Below are positions 25,705-34,103 of a stretch of DNA of 64,000 nucleotides, piece by piece (position 1 is the first letter of the stretch; the number at the start of each line of letters is the position of its first letter). Under the pieces are notes generated by a model. That model ran no database searches. It was not told the origin of the DNA and saw only the letters and a program-made list of their open reading frames with translations. The position numbers were made by a program, and so were the translations under genes. This stretch comes from JABMMZ01 sp040386935 (GTDB lineage Bacteria > Bacteroidota > Bacteroidia > NS11-12g > UBA955). The stretch lies in the NCBI GenBank assembly GCA_040386935.1, contig JAZKEQ010000016.1:68963-132962 (forward strand), written 5' to 3'.

Positions 25705-26517
25705 ATGGCAAATTATATTTACGGCAAGGTAAAAAGAAAGCAAAATATGTTTCGTGTCATCGAGACAGAAACCGATGTTTATGACACAACAGAAATTGTA
25801 TTAAATGGAGTTGATTATAATCCAGCTACTTTGATAGAGGATGAAGAATTGTATCAACTAACAAATTTTTCTGCTTCTGAATTTATGTTGGACTTTCTTC
25901 AAAATGATTTGGACTCAGTAAATCACGACCAAATAACTAGAGCAGATTTAACTAAGCTTTCATTTATTTGCACAGTGCAATCCAATCTTTATTTTTTTCA
26001 AATCATAAATTCAGGTTTTTATGTAAGTAAAAAGTGGTTTTCAATTGATGAATTAACAATAGAAACAAATAAACCAATTATTACAATAAATCCATTTCCT
26101 GATGCTGTTTATGACAAACAAAATGACATTCTTTATTTTAAGAAATTGACAGCAGCACAGAAAATATTTAAAGGGATGGACCAATTATATAGAGAAGCAA
26201 CTAACGAGGAGACACAAACTTTTTTAAATAGTAATTTTCTTGATGTGGAAGCGAGTTTTGTTTCAACTAATGTTACAGTACCAAATAGAAAGCGAATTGC
26301 TTTAGTTAATGAAACACTTAGCCGTTTTTCAAACGAAGAAAAACAAGCTATTTACGACTACACGAATCAATATGGTCAAGTGACTTATCAAGATGGGAAA
26401 TTTAAAATAGAGAATGACGATGATTTAAAATTTGTCCTTTGGGGGATTGAGCAGCGGTTTTATACTACCTTAATAGGGGGTGAAAAAAGAGTTGCTAATT
26501 CAATAATAAGTATATAA
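25705..26517 (+). CDS. DUF4868-like protein resembling KwaB of the Kiwa defence system
   Basis: A 270-residue soluble protein. The C-terminal third has the order I associate with DUF4868/KwaB: a strand-helix segment (NRKRIALVNETLSRFSNEEK), a short linker (IYDYTNQYGQVTYQ), then DGKFKIENDDDLKFVLWGIE and a closing helix with RFYTTLIGGEKRVANSII. The middle has a DAVYDKQNDILYFKKLTAAQ strand pair that also fits. It is ~45 residues shorter than E. coli KwaB, as I recall that protein. Spacing is 11 bp after the KwaA-like gene and 3 bp before hsdR, so all are one transcript. Known role of KwaB in Kiwa: DNA-binding effector that works with the KwaA membrane sensor. A profile search should settle the assignment. 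Confidence 0.6.
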   Translation: MANYIYGKVKRKQNMFRVIETETDVYDTTEIVLNGVDYNPATLIEDEELYQLTNFSASEFMLDFLQNDLDSVNHDQITRADLTKLSFICTVQSNLYFFQIINSGFYVSKKWFSIDELTIETNKPIITINPFPDAVYDKQNDILYFKKLTAAQKIFKGMDQLYREATNEETQTFLNSNFLDVEASFVSTNVTVPNRKRIALVNETLSRFSNEEKQAIYDYTNQYGQVTYQDGKFKIENDDDLKFVLWGIEQRFYTTLIGGEKRVANSIISI

Positions 26518-26520
26518 ATC

Positions 26521-29500
26521 ATGACTCGAATTACAGAAAATATTATAGAATCATTTGCAATTGAATTGCTCGATAAACTTGGCTATGAGTATATCTATGC
26601 ACCCGACATTGCACATGATAGCGAAAACCCGCAAAGAGACAGCTACGCACAAGTTTTGTTATTGAACAGGTTGCAAAATGCCGTTAAACTAATCAATCAC
26701 AGTATTCCAGCCGATGCACAAGCAGAAGCCATTAAAGAAATTCAGCGTATTGCTTCGCCTGAATTGCTTACCAACAATGAAACCTTTCATCGTTTATTGA
26801 CGGAAGGTATTCCCGTTTCAAAACGAGTTGATGGAGACGATAGGGGCGACAGAGTTTGGTTGATCGATTTTAAAAATCCACACAACAACGATTTTGTTGT
26901 AGCCAATCAATTTACCATTATTGAAAACGGAAACAACAAACGCCCTGATGTAATTCTTTTTGTAAATGGAATTCCGTTGGTGGTTATCGAACTGAAAAAT
27001 GCAGCTGATGAAAACACCACTATCAATTCTGCTTTCAAACAAGTAGAAACCTACAAAGCCATTATTCCAAGTCTTTTCACATACAACGGTTTTGTAGTTA
27101 TCTCTGATGGACTGGAAGCCAAAGCAGGTTCAATTTCTTCGGGCTTTAGTCGTTTTATGTCTTGGAAATCGGCAGACGGAAAAGCCGAAGCATCGCATTT
27201 GGTAAGTCAGTTAGAAACTTTGATTCAAGGAATGTTGAACAAAGAAACCTTGATTGACTTAATCAGACATTTTATTGTTTTCGAAAAATCGAAGAAAGAA
27301 GATTCTGAAACAGGAATCACAATTATTTCCACCGTTAAAAAACTAGCGTCTTATCATCAATATTATGCCGTAAACAGAGCAGTTGAATCAACTTTAAGAG
27401 CAACAGGATTTACTTTAAAACATGAAACGCCAGTGAGTATGGTGATGGAATCTCCTGAAAGCTATGGAGTGCCCGGAGTAAAAAATCAACCCATTGGCGA
27501 CAGAAAAGGCGGTGTTGTTTGGCATACACAAGGCAGTGGAAAATCATTATCAATGGTTTTCTATACAGGTAAAATCGTATTGGCTTTGGACAATCCAACT
27601 ATTCTTGTCATTACTGACCGCAACGATTTGGACGACCAACTTTTTGACACGTTTGCAGCATCCAAACAATTACTAAGACAAGAACCAGTTCAAGCAGAGG
27701 ATAGAAACCAATTAAAAGAATTATTAAAAGTTGCTTCAGGAGGCGTAGTGTTTGCAACCGTGCAAAAATTCCAACCCGAAGAAGGCAATGTTTACGAATT
27801 ACTTTCTGACAGAAAGAATATAGTTGTAATCGCTGACGAAGCACACAGAACACAATACGGATTTAAAGCAAAAACCATTGATGCCAAAGACGGAAAAGGA
27901 AATGTAGTTGGTAAGAAAATCGTTTACGGTTTTGCAAAATATATGCGTGATGCTTTGCCCAACGCAACTTATTTAGGTTTTACAGGAACACCCATCGAAA
28001 ATACAGACGTGAATACGCCAGCAGTTTTCGGAAACTATGTGGACATTTACGATATAGCCCAAGCCGTTGAAGATGGTGCAACGGTTCGTATTTATTACGA
28101 AAGCCGTTTGGCAAAAGTGAATTTAAGCGAAGAAGGAAAGCAATTAGTTGACGACCTTGATGATGAACTAGAACAGGAAGATTTAACCAATACACAAAAA
28201 GCAAAAGCAAAATGGACACAGCTAGAAGCATTGGTTGGAAGTGAAAATCGAATTAAAAATATTGCAAAAGATATTGTAACACACTTTAGCCAAAGACAAG
28301 AAGTTTTTGAAGGCAAAGGAATGATTGTTTCTATGAGCCGCAGAATTGCAGCCGATTTGTATGCAGCCATCATTGACCTGAAACCTGAATGGCATTCAGA
28401 CGATTTGAATAAAGGAGTTATCAAGGTCGTAATGACTTCTGCATCTTCTGACGGCCCAAAAATTTCAAAACACCATACCACCAAAGAACAAAGAAGAACC
28501 TTAGCCGAAAGAATGAAAAATCCTGATGACGAATTACAATTGGTAATCGTTCGGGATATGTGGCTTACAGGTTTTGACGCACCAAGTATGCACACTCTTT
28601 ACATTGACAAACCAATGAAAGGACACAACTTGATGCAAGCAATTGCAAGAGTAAACCGAGTTTACAAAGATAAGCCAGGCGGTTTAATTGTAGATTATTT
28701 AGGCATTGCAGCCGACTTGAAAAAAGCATTGGCATTTTATTCCGATGCAGGTGGAAAAGGCGACCCAACTATTTTACAAGAGCAAGCTGTTCAATTGATG
28801 TTGGAGAAATTGGAAATTGTTTCTCAAATGTATCATGGCTTTGAATATGAAACCTACTTTGAAGCAGACACTTCAAAAAAACTGTCTATGATTCTTTCAG
28901 CCGAAGAACATATTTTAGGATTGGATGATGGAAAGAAAAGATACATCAATGAAGTAACTGCATTATCAAAAGCCTTTGCGATTGCAATTCCACATGACCA
29001 AGCAATGGATGCAAAAGATGAAGTTTCATTTTTCCAAGCAGTAAAAGCAAGGTTAGCAAAGTTTGACGGAACAGGTTCAGGCAAAACAGACGAAGAAATC
29101 GAAACGACCATTCGCCAAGTAATTGACAAAGCTTTAGTTTCCGAACAAGTAATTGACGTTTTTGATGCAGCAGGAATAAAGAAACCTGACATTTCTATTT
29201 TATCCGAAGAGTTCTTAATGGAACTAAAAGGAATGGGACATAAAAATGTTGCCTTGGAAGTATTAAAAAAACTGTTGAATGATGAAATAAAATCGAGAGC
29301 AAAAAAGAACCTTGTAAAAAGCAGAACATTTTTAGAGATGTTGGAAGATTCCATCAAAAGGTATCACAGCAAAATCTTGACAGCAGCAGAAGTAATTGAA
29401 GAACTTATAAATCTAAGCAAAGACATTGTTGAAATGGACAATGAAGCCAAGCATATGGGCTTATCAGACTTTGAATATGCTTTTTATACTGCAGTTGCTA

Positions 29501-29748
29501 ACAACGATAGTGCAAGAGAACTCATGCAACAAGACAAATTGAGAGAACTTGCAGTTGTGCTGACAGAAACCATCAGACAAAACGCATCAATCGACTGGAC
29601 AATTAAAGAAAGCGTAAAAGCCAAATTGAAAGTTGCAGTAAAAAGAATTTTAAGAAAGTTCGGTTATCCACCTGACATGCAAATGTTGGCAACTGAGACG
29701 GTTTTAAAACAAGCAGAAATGATAGCAAACGAAATTGTTATCGCATAG
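26521..29748 (+). CDS. hsdR: Type I restriction-modification system, restriction subunit
   Basis: A 1075-residue HsdR, a normal length. The N-terminal nuclease domain has the PD-(D/E)XK core RPDVILFVNGIPLVVIELKN (~residues 140-160: D, then E-L-K). The SF2 translocase follows: Walker A HTQGSGKSLSMVFYTGK (~339), LVITDRNDLDDQLF, DEAHRTQYG (~438), FTGTPIENTD (~484) and motif VI MQAIARVNRVYKDKPGG (~706). The C-terminal ~300 residues are the helical domain that docks to the methylase. It should cut DNA far from unmethylated sites after ATP-driven translocation. The M-S-(accessory)-R order with three inserted genes is unusual in detail although accessory genes inside type I operons are known. It ends the operon; 228 bp of plain intergenic sequence follow. 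Confidence 0.96.
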   Translation: MTRITENIIESFAIELLDKLGYEYIYAPDIAHDSENPQRDSYAQVLLLNRLQNAVKLINHSIPADAQAEAIKEIQRIASPELLTNNETFHRLLTEGIPVSKRVDGDDRGDRVWLIDFKNPHNNDFVVANQFTIIENGNNKRPDVILFVNGIPLVVIELKNAADENTTINSAFKQVETYKAIIPSLFTYNGFVVISDGLEAKAGSISSGFSRFMSWKSADGKAEASHLVSQLETLIQGMLNKETLIDLIRHFIVFEKSKKEDSETGITIISTVKKLASYHQYYAVNRAVESTLRATGFTLKHETPVSMVMESPESYGVPGVKNQPIGDRKGGVVWHTQGSGKSLSMVFYTGKIVLALDNPTILVITDRNDLDDQLFDTFAASKQLLRQEPVQAEDRNQLKELLKVASGGVVFATVQKFQPEEGNVYELLSDRKNIVVIADEAHRTQYGFKAKTIDAKDGKGNVVGKKIVYGFAKYMRDALPNATYLGFTGTPIENTDVNTPAVFGNYVDIYDIAQAVEDGATVRIYYESRLAKVNLSEEGKQLVDDLDDELEQEDLTNTQKAKAKWTQLEALVGSENRIKNIAKDIVTHFSQRQEVFEGKGMIVSMSRRIAADLYAAIIDLKPEWHSDDLNKGVIKVVMTSASSDGPKISKHHTTKEQRRTLAERMKNPDDELQLVIVRDMWLTGFDAPSMHTLYIDKPMKGHNLMQAIARVNRVYKDKPGGLIVDYLGIAADLKKALAFYSDAGGKGDPTILQEQAVQLMLEKLEIVSQMYHGFEYETYFEADTSKKLSMILSAEEHILGLDDGKKRYINEVTALSKAFAIAIPHDQAMDAKDEVSFFQAVKARLAKFDGTGSGKTDEEIETTIRQVIDKALVSEQVIDVFDAAGIKKPDISILSEEFLMELKGMGHKNVALEVLKKLLNDEIKSRAKKNLVKSRTFLEMLEDSIKRYHSKILTAAEVIEELINLSKDIVEMDNEAKHMGLSDFEYAFYTAVANNDSARELMQQDKLRELAVVLTETIRQNASIDWTIKESVKAKLKVAVKRILRKFGYPPDMQMLATETVLKQAEMIANEIVIA

Positions 29749-29976
29749 TTGAAATAACATTTAAAGCCACAATACTTATTCCATTAATCCTGGAAGTTCA
29801 AGCACAGACCAACTCTTATACTAGAGTTTTCGCCATTTCAACATAGACAAAATTTTTTGCGAATGTTTGAGTTTGCGATTAGCTTGAATACTTTAGCTAC
29901 CCCAACACCTAAATTCACCCAAAATTCTTTTTTCTAATAATTTTTAGCGAATTTTGCCTCATATAAATTTAACACA

Positions 29977-30324
29977 ATGGCCATAATCATAACGGATGAA
30001 TGTATCAATTGCGGAGCCTGCGAGCCCGAATGTCCCAATAATGCCATCTACGAAAGTGGTGTGGAGTGGTCGATCAAAGACGGTACAAGTGTAGAAGGCA
30101 CCTATACCCTAATGGATGGAACAGTGGTGAATGTTGAAGAGAAATTCAAACCTGTAAGCGATGAGGTGTATTTCATAGTAGCCGATAAGTGTACCGAGTG
30201 CATGGGCTTTCACGAAGAGCCACAGTGCGCTGCTGTATGCCCTGTTGATTGCTGCGTGCCCGATCCCGATCATGTGGAAACAGAAAATATTTTGCTCGAT
30301 CGCAAATCACGTTTACATATTTAA
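29977..30324 (+). CDS. Two [4Fe-4S] ferredoxin, YfhL/Alvin type
   Basis: A 115-residue electron carrier. The first cluster site is C-I-N-C-G-A-C-E-P-E-C (CxxCxxCxxxC) near residue 9. The second is C-T-E-C followed by an 8-residue loop (MGFHEEPQ) and CAAVCP, near residue 72. That CxxC-x8-CxxxC spacing is the mark of the Allochromatium-type ferredoxins with very low potential. A long beta insertion (~residues 25-65, SIKDGTSVEGTYTLMDGTVV) lies between the two clusters and is longer than in the classic small ferredoxins; the same extended form is common in Bacteroidota. It is 10 bp from the NlpC/P60 gene. Confidence 0.92.
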   Translation: MAIIITDECINCGACEPECPNNAIYESGVEWSIKDGTSVEGTYTLMDGTVVNVEEKFKPVSDEVYFIVADKCTECMGFHEEPQCAAVCPVDCCVPDPDHVETENILLDRKSRLHI

Positions 30325-30334
30325 TAGCTGATAC

Positions 30335-31069
30335 ATGAAAAAGGGAACTTGTTTGCAAACGTATATTCCCATGCGTGCAGAGCCGCGTTCAGGTGCTGAA
30401 ATGGTGTCGTCTCTTTTGTTTGGTGAAAGCTATACAGTGATACAAGAACAGGAGGATTGGTACGAAATAGTTACCGACTTCGATCAGTACAAAGGCTGGA
30501 TAAGCGCCAATAGCTACAACGAACCCGAATCATTTACCCAGGTGGTGGATATTGTGTATTCTGAGGCATTTGCCAAAGGCGAAAAATTCATGATACCCTG
30601 CGGTGGCATGATGCCCGATGCCGGCAAGTTCACCATCAGAGGTCAACAGTATGAATTAAAAGCCAACCTTAAACCCAATCACCATTTACCCCTCAGCCTA
30701 CGATTGGTGAATACAGCCAAATCATTTTTAAATACACCATACCTGTGGGGCGGTCGCTGTTTTATGGGTATTGATTGTTCAGGACTGATGCAGGTGGTGT
30801 TCAAAGCCAATGGCATTAATCTGCCACGCGATACCAAACAACAAATTATTTTTGGTAACGATATTCAATTCAGTCAGTTAGAACCGGGCGATCTGGTGTT
30901 CTTTTCGCGCCCGGGTTTAAATAAAGTAAGCCATGTGGGGATGATGATCAACAAAAGTGAAATCATTCATTCAAGCGGCCGTGTGCGCATCGATAAGCTG
31001 TCGGCTGATGGTTTGCATATAGACAAGGTGCATGTGTACGAAAGCATCGCTTACAAGCGACCATATTAA
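30335..31069 (+). CDS. SH3-NlpC/P60 cell-wall peptidase
   Basis: A 244-residue protein. Residues ~1-75 are a bacterial SH3 domain (MRAEPRSGAEMVSSLLFGES, then YKGWISANSY). Residues ~120-240 are an NlpC/P60 cysteine peptidase with catalytic Cys148 (GIDCSGLMQ), His200 (VSHVGMM) and His212 (IIHSSGRV). Such enzymes cut the D-Glu/diaminopimelate bond in peptidoglycan stem peptides during wall turnover or recycling. No signal peptide is visible (MKKGTCLQTYIPMRAEP), so a cytoplasmic recycling role like that of the YkfC type is likely. The gene probably shares a transcript with the ferredoxin 10 bp upstream, though no functional link is known. Confidence 0.9.
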   Translation: MKKGTCLQTYIPMRAEPRSGAEMVSSLLFGESYTVIQEQEDWYEIVTDFDQYKGWISANSYNEPESFTQVVDIVYSEAFAKGEKFMIPCGGMMPDAGKFTIRGQQYELKANLKPNHHLPLSLRLVNTAKSFLNTPYLWGGRCFMGIDCSGLMQVVFKANGINLPRDTKQQIIFGNDIQFSQLEPGDLVFFSRPGLNKVSHVGMMINKSEIIHSSGRVRIDKLSADGLHIDKVHVYESIAYKRPY

Positions 31070-31073
31070 GCCC

Positions 31074-31526
31074 TTATTGTAATATTTGAGCGGTGTGCTC
31101 TTTGGTATCTACCTTGCTGATGACATCGGCAATCTTTCCTTTCTCATCAATGATAAATGTGGTGCGCAATATGCCCATGTATTTTCTACCAAACATGCTT
31201 TTTTCGCCCCATACACCATAGGCTTCAGCCAATACATGCTCAGGGTCGGAGAGTAAATCGAAAGGCAATTTATATTTAGCAATAAACTTGATATGCCTTT
31301 TTTCTGAATCGGGACTTACCCCTAAAATAGCATAACCTGCTTTAATAAATTTTTTATAGTTATCTCTCAAGTCACAAGCCTCAGCGGTACAACCGGGGGT
31401 ATCGTCTTTTGGATAAAAATAAAGGACCAATTTTTTGCCTTTAAATTCTGTAAGTGTTCTGATGGTGCCGTTTTGATCGGGCGTTTTAAATGCAGGCGCT
31501 TTTGTGCCTGTGGAGGGTGTTGTCAT
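31074..31526 (-). CDS. bcp: Thiol peroxidase of the Bcp/PrxQ group
   Basis: A 150-residue thioredoxin-dependent peroxiredoxin that removes H2O2 and organic peroxides. The peroxidatic Cys46 is in DDTPGCTAEACDL and the resolving Cys51 lies five residues on, the intrahelical pair typical of PrxQ. The FGRKYMGILRTTFIIDEKGKI segment is also typical. It overlaps the M23 peptidase gene by 4 bp (ATGA on the minus strand), so it is the last gene of a leftward three-gene operon (FAH hydrolase, M23 peptidase, bcp). The convergent NlpC gene ends only 4 bp away. Confidence 0.95.
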   Translation of the reverse strand: MTTPSTGTKAPAFKTPDQNGTIRTLTEFKGKKLVLYFYPKDDTPGCTAEACDLRDNYKKFIKAGYAILGVSPDSEKRHIKFIAKYKLPFDLLSDPEHVLAEAYGVWGEKSMFGRKYMGILRTTFIIDEKGKIADVISKVDTKEHTAQILQ

Positions 31527-33235
31527 AATACGTTAATTTCCTTGGTGTAGGTTCTGGCGTTCTGCCTTTCATCATAAACAACCAGACGGATGATATGTTT
31601 GCCTGCACCTATGGGATTGGGAACTCTGCCGAACAATAAACTGGCCTTGGATTCATAATCCAGTAACACCCATTCATCATCGATGTAAAAATCAAAATCG
31701 GAAATGCCCGATAAGTTATCGCTGATTTGAAATGAGAAGTAGCCCCTTTTATTGAGTTGCAGTGGTTTGATAGAAGGTTTAATGGTGTCGAGTGCGTAGT
31801 AGTAGGTGCCAAACTCTTTGACCCCGGCCGTTAGCCAGCCGTTCTTAAATTTGCCGCCATACGATTTGCCATTCACTCCGCATACCACATATTTGTGACC
31901 AATGGGTACTTGTTCCGCTTTCAGTTTAAACGACAATTCCATGCGTTTGTCAAGTGGCACCAGCTCATGACCGATGGTGTAATTGTCGCCAAAATTTTTA
32001 TAAAAATTGAGATAATAATCAGCGTATAAAGTGTTCTTTGGTAAATTCAGTTTGAAGTTGTCGCCAATGGTAAAAGCGTTATCAATGTTGGCTTTGCACA
32101 AGTGCTTGTCTTTGTAGTAAGGATAATAGTCAGTAATTTTTTTTCCGCCTACATCGCCTCTCAATACAACTGTTTTTTCTGTTGCATTGCCGTAAATATC
32201 TTTGGCGATGATTTTAAAAGTATGCAATAAAGTATCGTTAATGGTGAACCATCCTTTCAAATCAGGGTCGGGATAAAACGCCAATGTGTTCCCATCTTCA
32301 ATGAATAATTTATGCATCTTGATACCCCCTTGTTTTTGTCTGCGAAAGTCAATGTAATTATTGTGCATACGCATTTGCGAAAACAGAAATTGTTCGATGC
32401 TGCAATCGTAAATCAATTCATCGTTGTGGTACACCTGTAGGTAATTCACACCGTTGTTGTCGCCATTAGAAGTCGCAATGTCACGGATGTTGGCGCCAAA
32501 GGCATAAGTGCCAAATGCAATTTTATGTTCACCGATGGGCACTAATATTTTGCGTTTCTTTTTCTTTATGGTAACAGTTTGTGAGCGATATAAGGGCAAA
32601 TTTTCGGAAGGGTAATGACCGTTCAATAACTTGGCCATGGTGTCTTTGCCATACAGAAAAACATTGTTCAAAACAGGGGGCAGATGGTCGGCCATTTTCA
32701 ATCCGAATAACAATGGATTGACCGGTGCTTCGCTGGCAGTATGTCTGATTTCAAAGTGCAGGTGTGGTCCTTGTGAGCCGCCTGTATTGCCGCTGTAGGC
32801 CACCAATTGCCCTTGCTTTACTTGTAGCAAGTCGCGTTCAGGATACAACTCCAGTTCCCACTTTTGTTTGCTGTATTGATTTTTTTCAATGTACCATTTT
32901 ATCGGGTCGGGAAAATCGCTGAGGTGGGCATACACGCTTGTATAGCCATTGGGGTGGGTAATGTACAAGGCTTTGCCATAGCCCAAACTAGAGATATTGA
33001 TGCGAGATACATAGCCATCGGCCACTGCAATAATGGGTTTGCCTATTTCACCACCTGTGCGTATGTCGAGTCCACCGTGAAAATGGTTGGGACGCAATTC
33101 ACAAAACGTACCGATGATTTCCATTTTACCAACCACAGGATTGATGAAATCATTTTGAGGATATCCGCTGAATGATTGTGCAACTCCACAATTTGATAAA
33201 ACAATAAACAGCGATATGAGGCAGTATCTGATCAA
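31523..33235 (-). CDS. Secreted M23-family metallopeptidase
   Basis: A 570-residue protein with a signal peptide (MIRYCLISLFIVLSNCGVAQ). The M23/LytM domain lies at ~40-175: zinc ligands in NHFHGGLDIRT (H...D) and GGSQGPHLHFEIRH (HxH), with the DGYVSRINISSLGYGKALYI strand between. It is followed by ~390 residues of beta-sandwich domains of unknown role. The gene begins with TTG at 33235, directly behind the in-frame TAG of the FAH gene; no upstream start is possible, and the next methionine would remove the signal peptide. M23 enzymes cut peptidoglycan crosslinks or act as regulators. It sits between the FAH gene and bcp in one leftward operon. Confidence 0.88.
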   Translation of the reverse strand: MIRYCLISLFIVLSNCGVAQSFSGYPQNDFINPVVGKMEIIGTFCELRPNHFHGGLDIRTGGEIGKPIIAVADGYVSRINISSLGYGKALYITHPNGYTSVYAHLSDFPDPIKWYIEKNQYSKQKWELELYPERDLLQVKQGQLVAYSGNTGGSQGPHLHFEIRHTASEAPVNPLLFGLKMADHLPPVLNNVFLYGKDTMAKLLNGHYPSENLPLYRSQTVTIKKKKRKILVPIGEHKIAFGTYAFGANIRDIATSNGDNNGVNYLQVYHNDELIYDCSIEQFLFSQMRMHNNYIDFRRQKQGGIKMHKLFIEDGNTLAFYPDPDLKGWFTINDTLLHTFKIIAKDIYGNATEKTVVLRGDVGGKKITDYYPYYKDKHLCKANIDNAFTIGDNFKLNLPKNTLYADYYLNFYKNFGDNYTIGHELVPLDKRMELSFKLKAEQVPIGHKYVVCGVNGKSYGGKFKNGWLTAGVKEFGTYYYALDTIKPSIKPLQLNKRGYFSFQISDNLSGISDFDFYIDDEWVLLDYESKASLLFGRVPNPIGAGKHIIRLVVYDERQNARTYTKEINVL

Positions 33236-33844
33236 CTAGCGGATATCAAAATTAAAAAATTCACGGGTAGCAATTTGTCCTTTCAGTTGGTCGCCAATGG
33301 CCACACTGCCAACCCCTGCAGGTGTTCCGGTAAAAATAAGGTCGCCTGTTTTTAAGGTAAAATAATGCGATACAAAACTGATGATGTTATCTATTGTATG
33401 CAGCATTTGATTTGTATTGCCCTGTTGAACCACAGCATTGTTTTTAAGCAGAGTAAATTCCAATTGATTCAAATCATAGCCTTCCTTACTCACGAAATCG
33501 CCAACTACAGCTGAGTTGTCGAATGCTTTGGCCAATTCCCAGGGAAGGCCTTTTGTTTTCAGTTTGGTTTGCAAATCGCGTGCGGTGAAGTCGATACCCA
33601 ATGTAAATTCAGAATAGTATTTATGGGCAAACTGTGGGGCAATGCTCTTACCCATTTTATCAATTTTAATCACCACTTCTATTTCGTGGTGAATGTCGTT
33701 GCTAAAAGTGGGGATATAAAACGGCTCATTATTTTTAAGCAATGCAGTATCAGGTTTGCAAAAAATAACCGGCTCATCGGGAATGGTATTGCCTAATTCT
33801 TTCGCGTGTTCAGCGTAATTGCGCCCTATGCAGATGATTTTCAT
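33236..33844 (-). CDS. Fumarylacetoacetate hydrolase family protein
   Basis: A ~202-residue FAH-family enzyme, of the short YcgM/FAHD1 type that hydrolyses or decarboxylates acylpyruvates or oxaloacetate. Family motifs: CIGRNYAEHAKELG at the N-terminus, KPDTALL, metal-binding HHEIEVVIKI (the E-x-E), FTLGIDFTARDLQ, LPWELAKAFDNSAVVGDF, and ending DLIFTGTPAGVGSVAIGD. I chose ATG 33844 and not the longer frame, since MKIICIGRNY is the natural family start and a -7 box (33850-33857) lies just upstream. Its TAG stop is followed in the same frame at once by the TTG start of the peptidase. Confidence 0.92.
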   Translation of the reverse strand: MKIICIGRNYAEHAKELGNTIPDEPVIFCKPDTALLKNNEPFYIPTFSNDIHHEIEVVIKIDKMGKSIAPQFAHKYYSEFTLGIDFTARDLQTKLKTKGLPWELAKAFDNSAVVGDFVSKEGYDLNQLEFTLLKNNAVVQQGNTNQMLHTIDNIISFVSHYFTLKTGDLIFTGTPAGVGSVAIGDQLKGQIATREFFNFDIR

Positions 33845-33849
33845 TTTTG

Positions 33850-33857
33850 CAAATATA
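33850..33857 (-). promoter_or_regulatory. -7 promoter box of the FAH-M23-bcp operon
   Basis: TATATTTG on the minus strand matches TAnnTTTG exactly and ends five bases before the ATG at 33844, so the mRNA would be leaderless or nearly so. Confidence 0.6.
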
Positions 33858-34103
33858 TTAATCCCTTTAACGAATTGAGTCACACCATGCCTGTTATCTT
33901 TAAACCCGAAATACACATTTTTAGTATGGGATGAAAAATAGAAAGTACAAATAATCGGATTACAATTTACAAGCAATTAGTAACACGAATAATTATAGCA
34001 GTGTATGCAATGCATTACATGCAGCACAACAATTTAATACTGCCCGAAAATTTCGGTGTTGCACCTTCAAATGTACAATACAGGGCTACAATAAAATAAA
34101 GGA

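Noticed and set aside
28095..28595. Minus-strand frame of 166 codons inside hsdR
   Set aside because: Antisense to the conserved translocase region, with Ser/Leu-rich composition typical of shadow frames.
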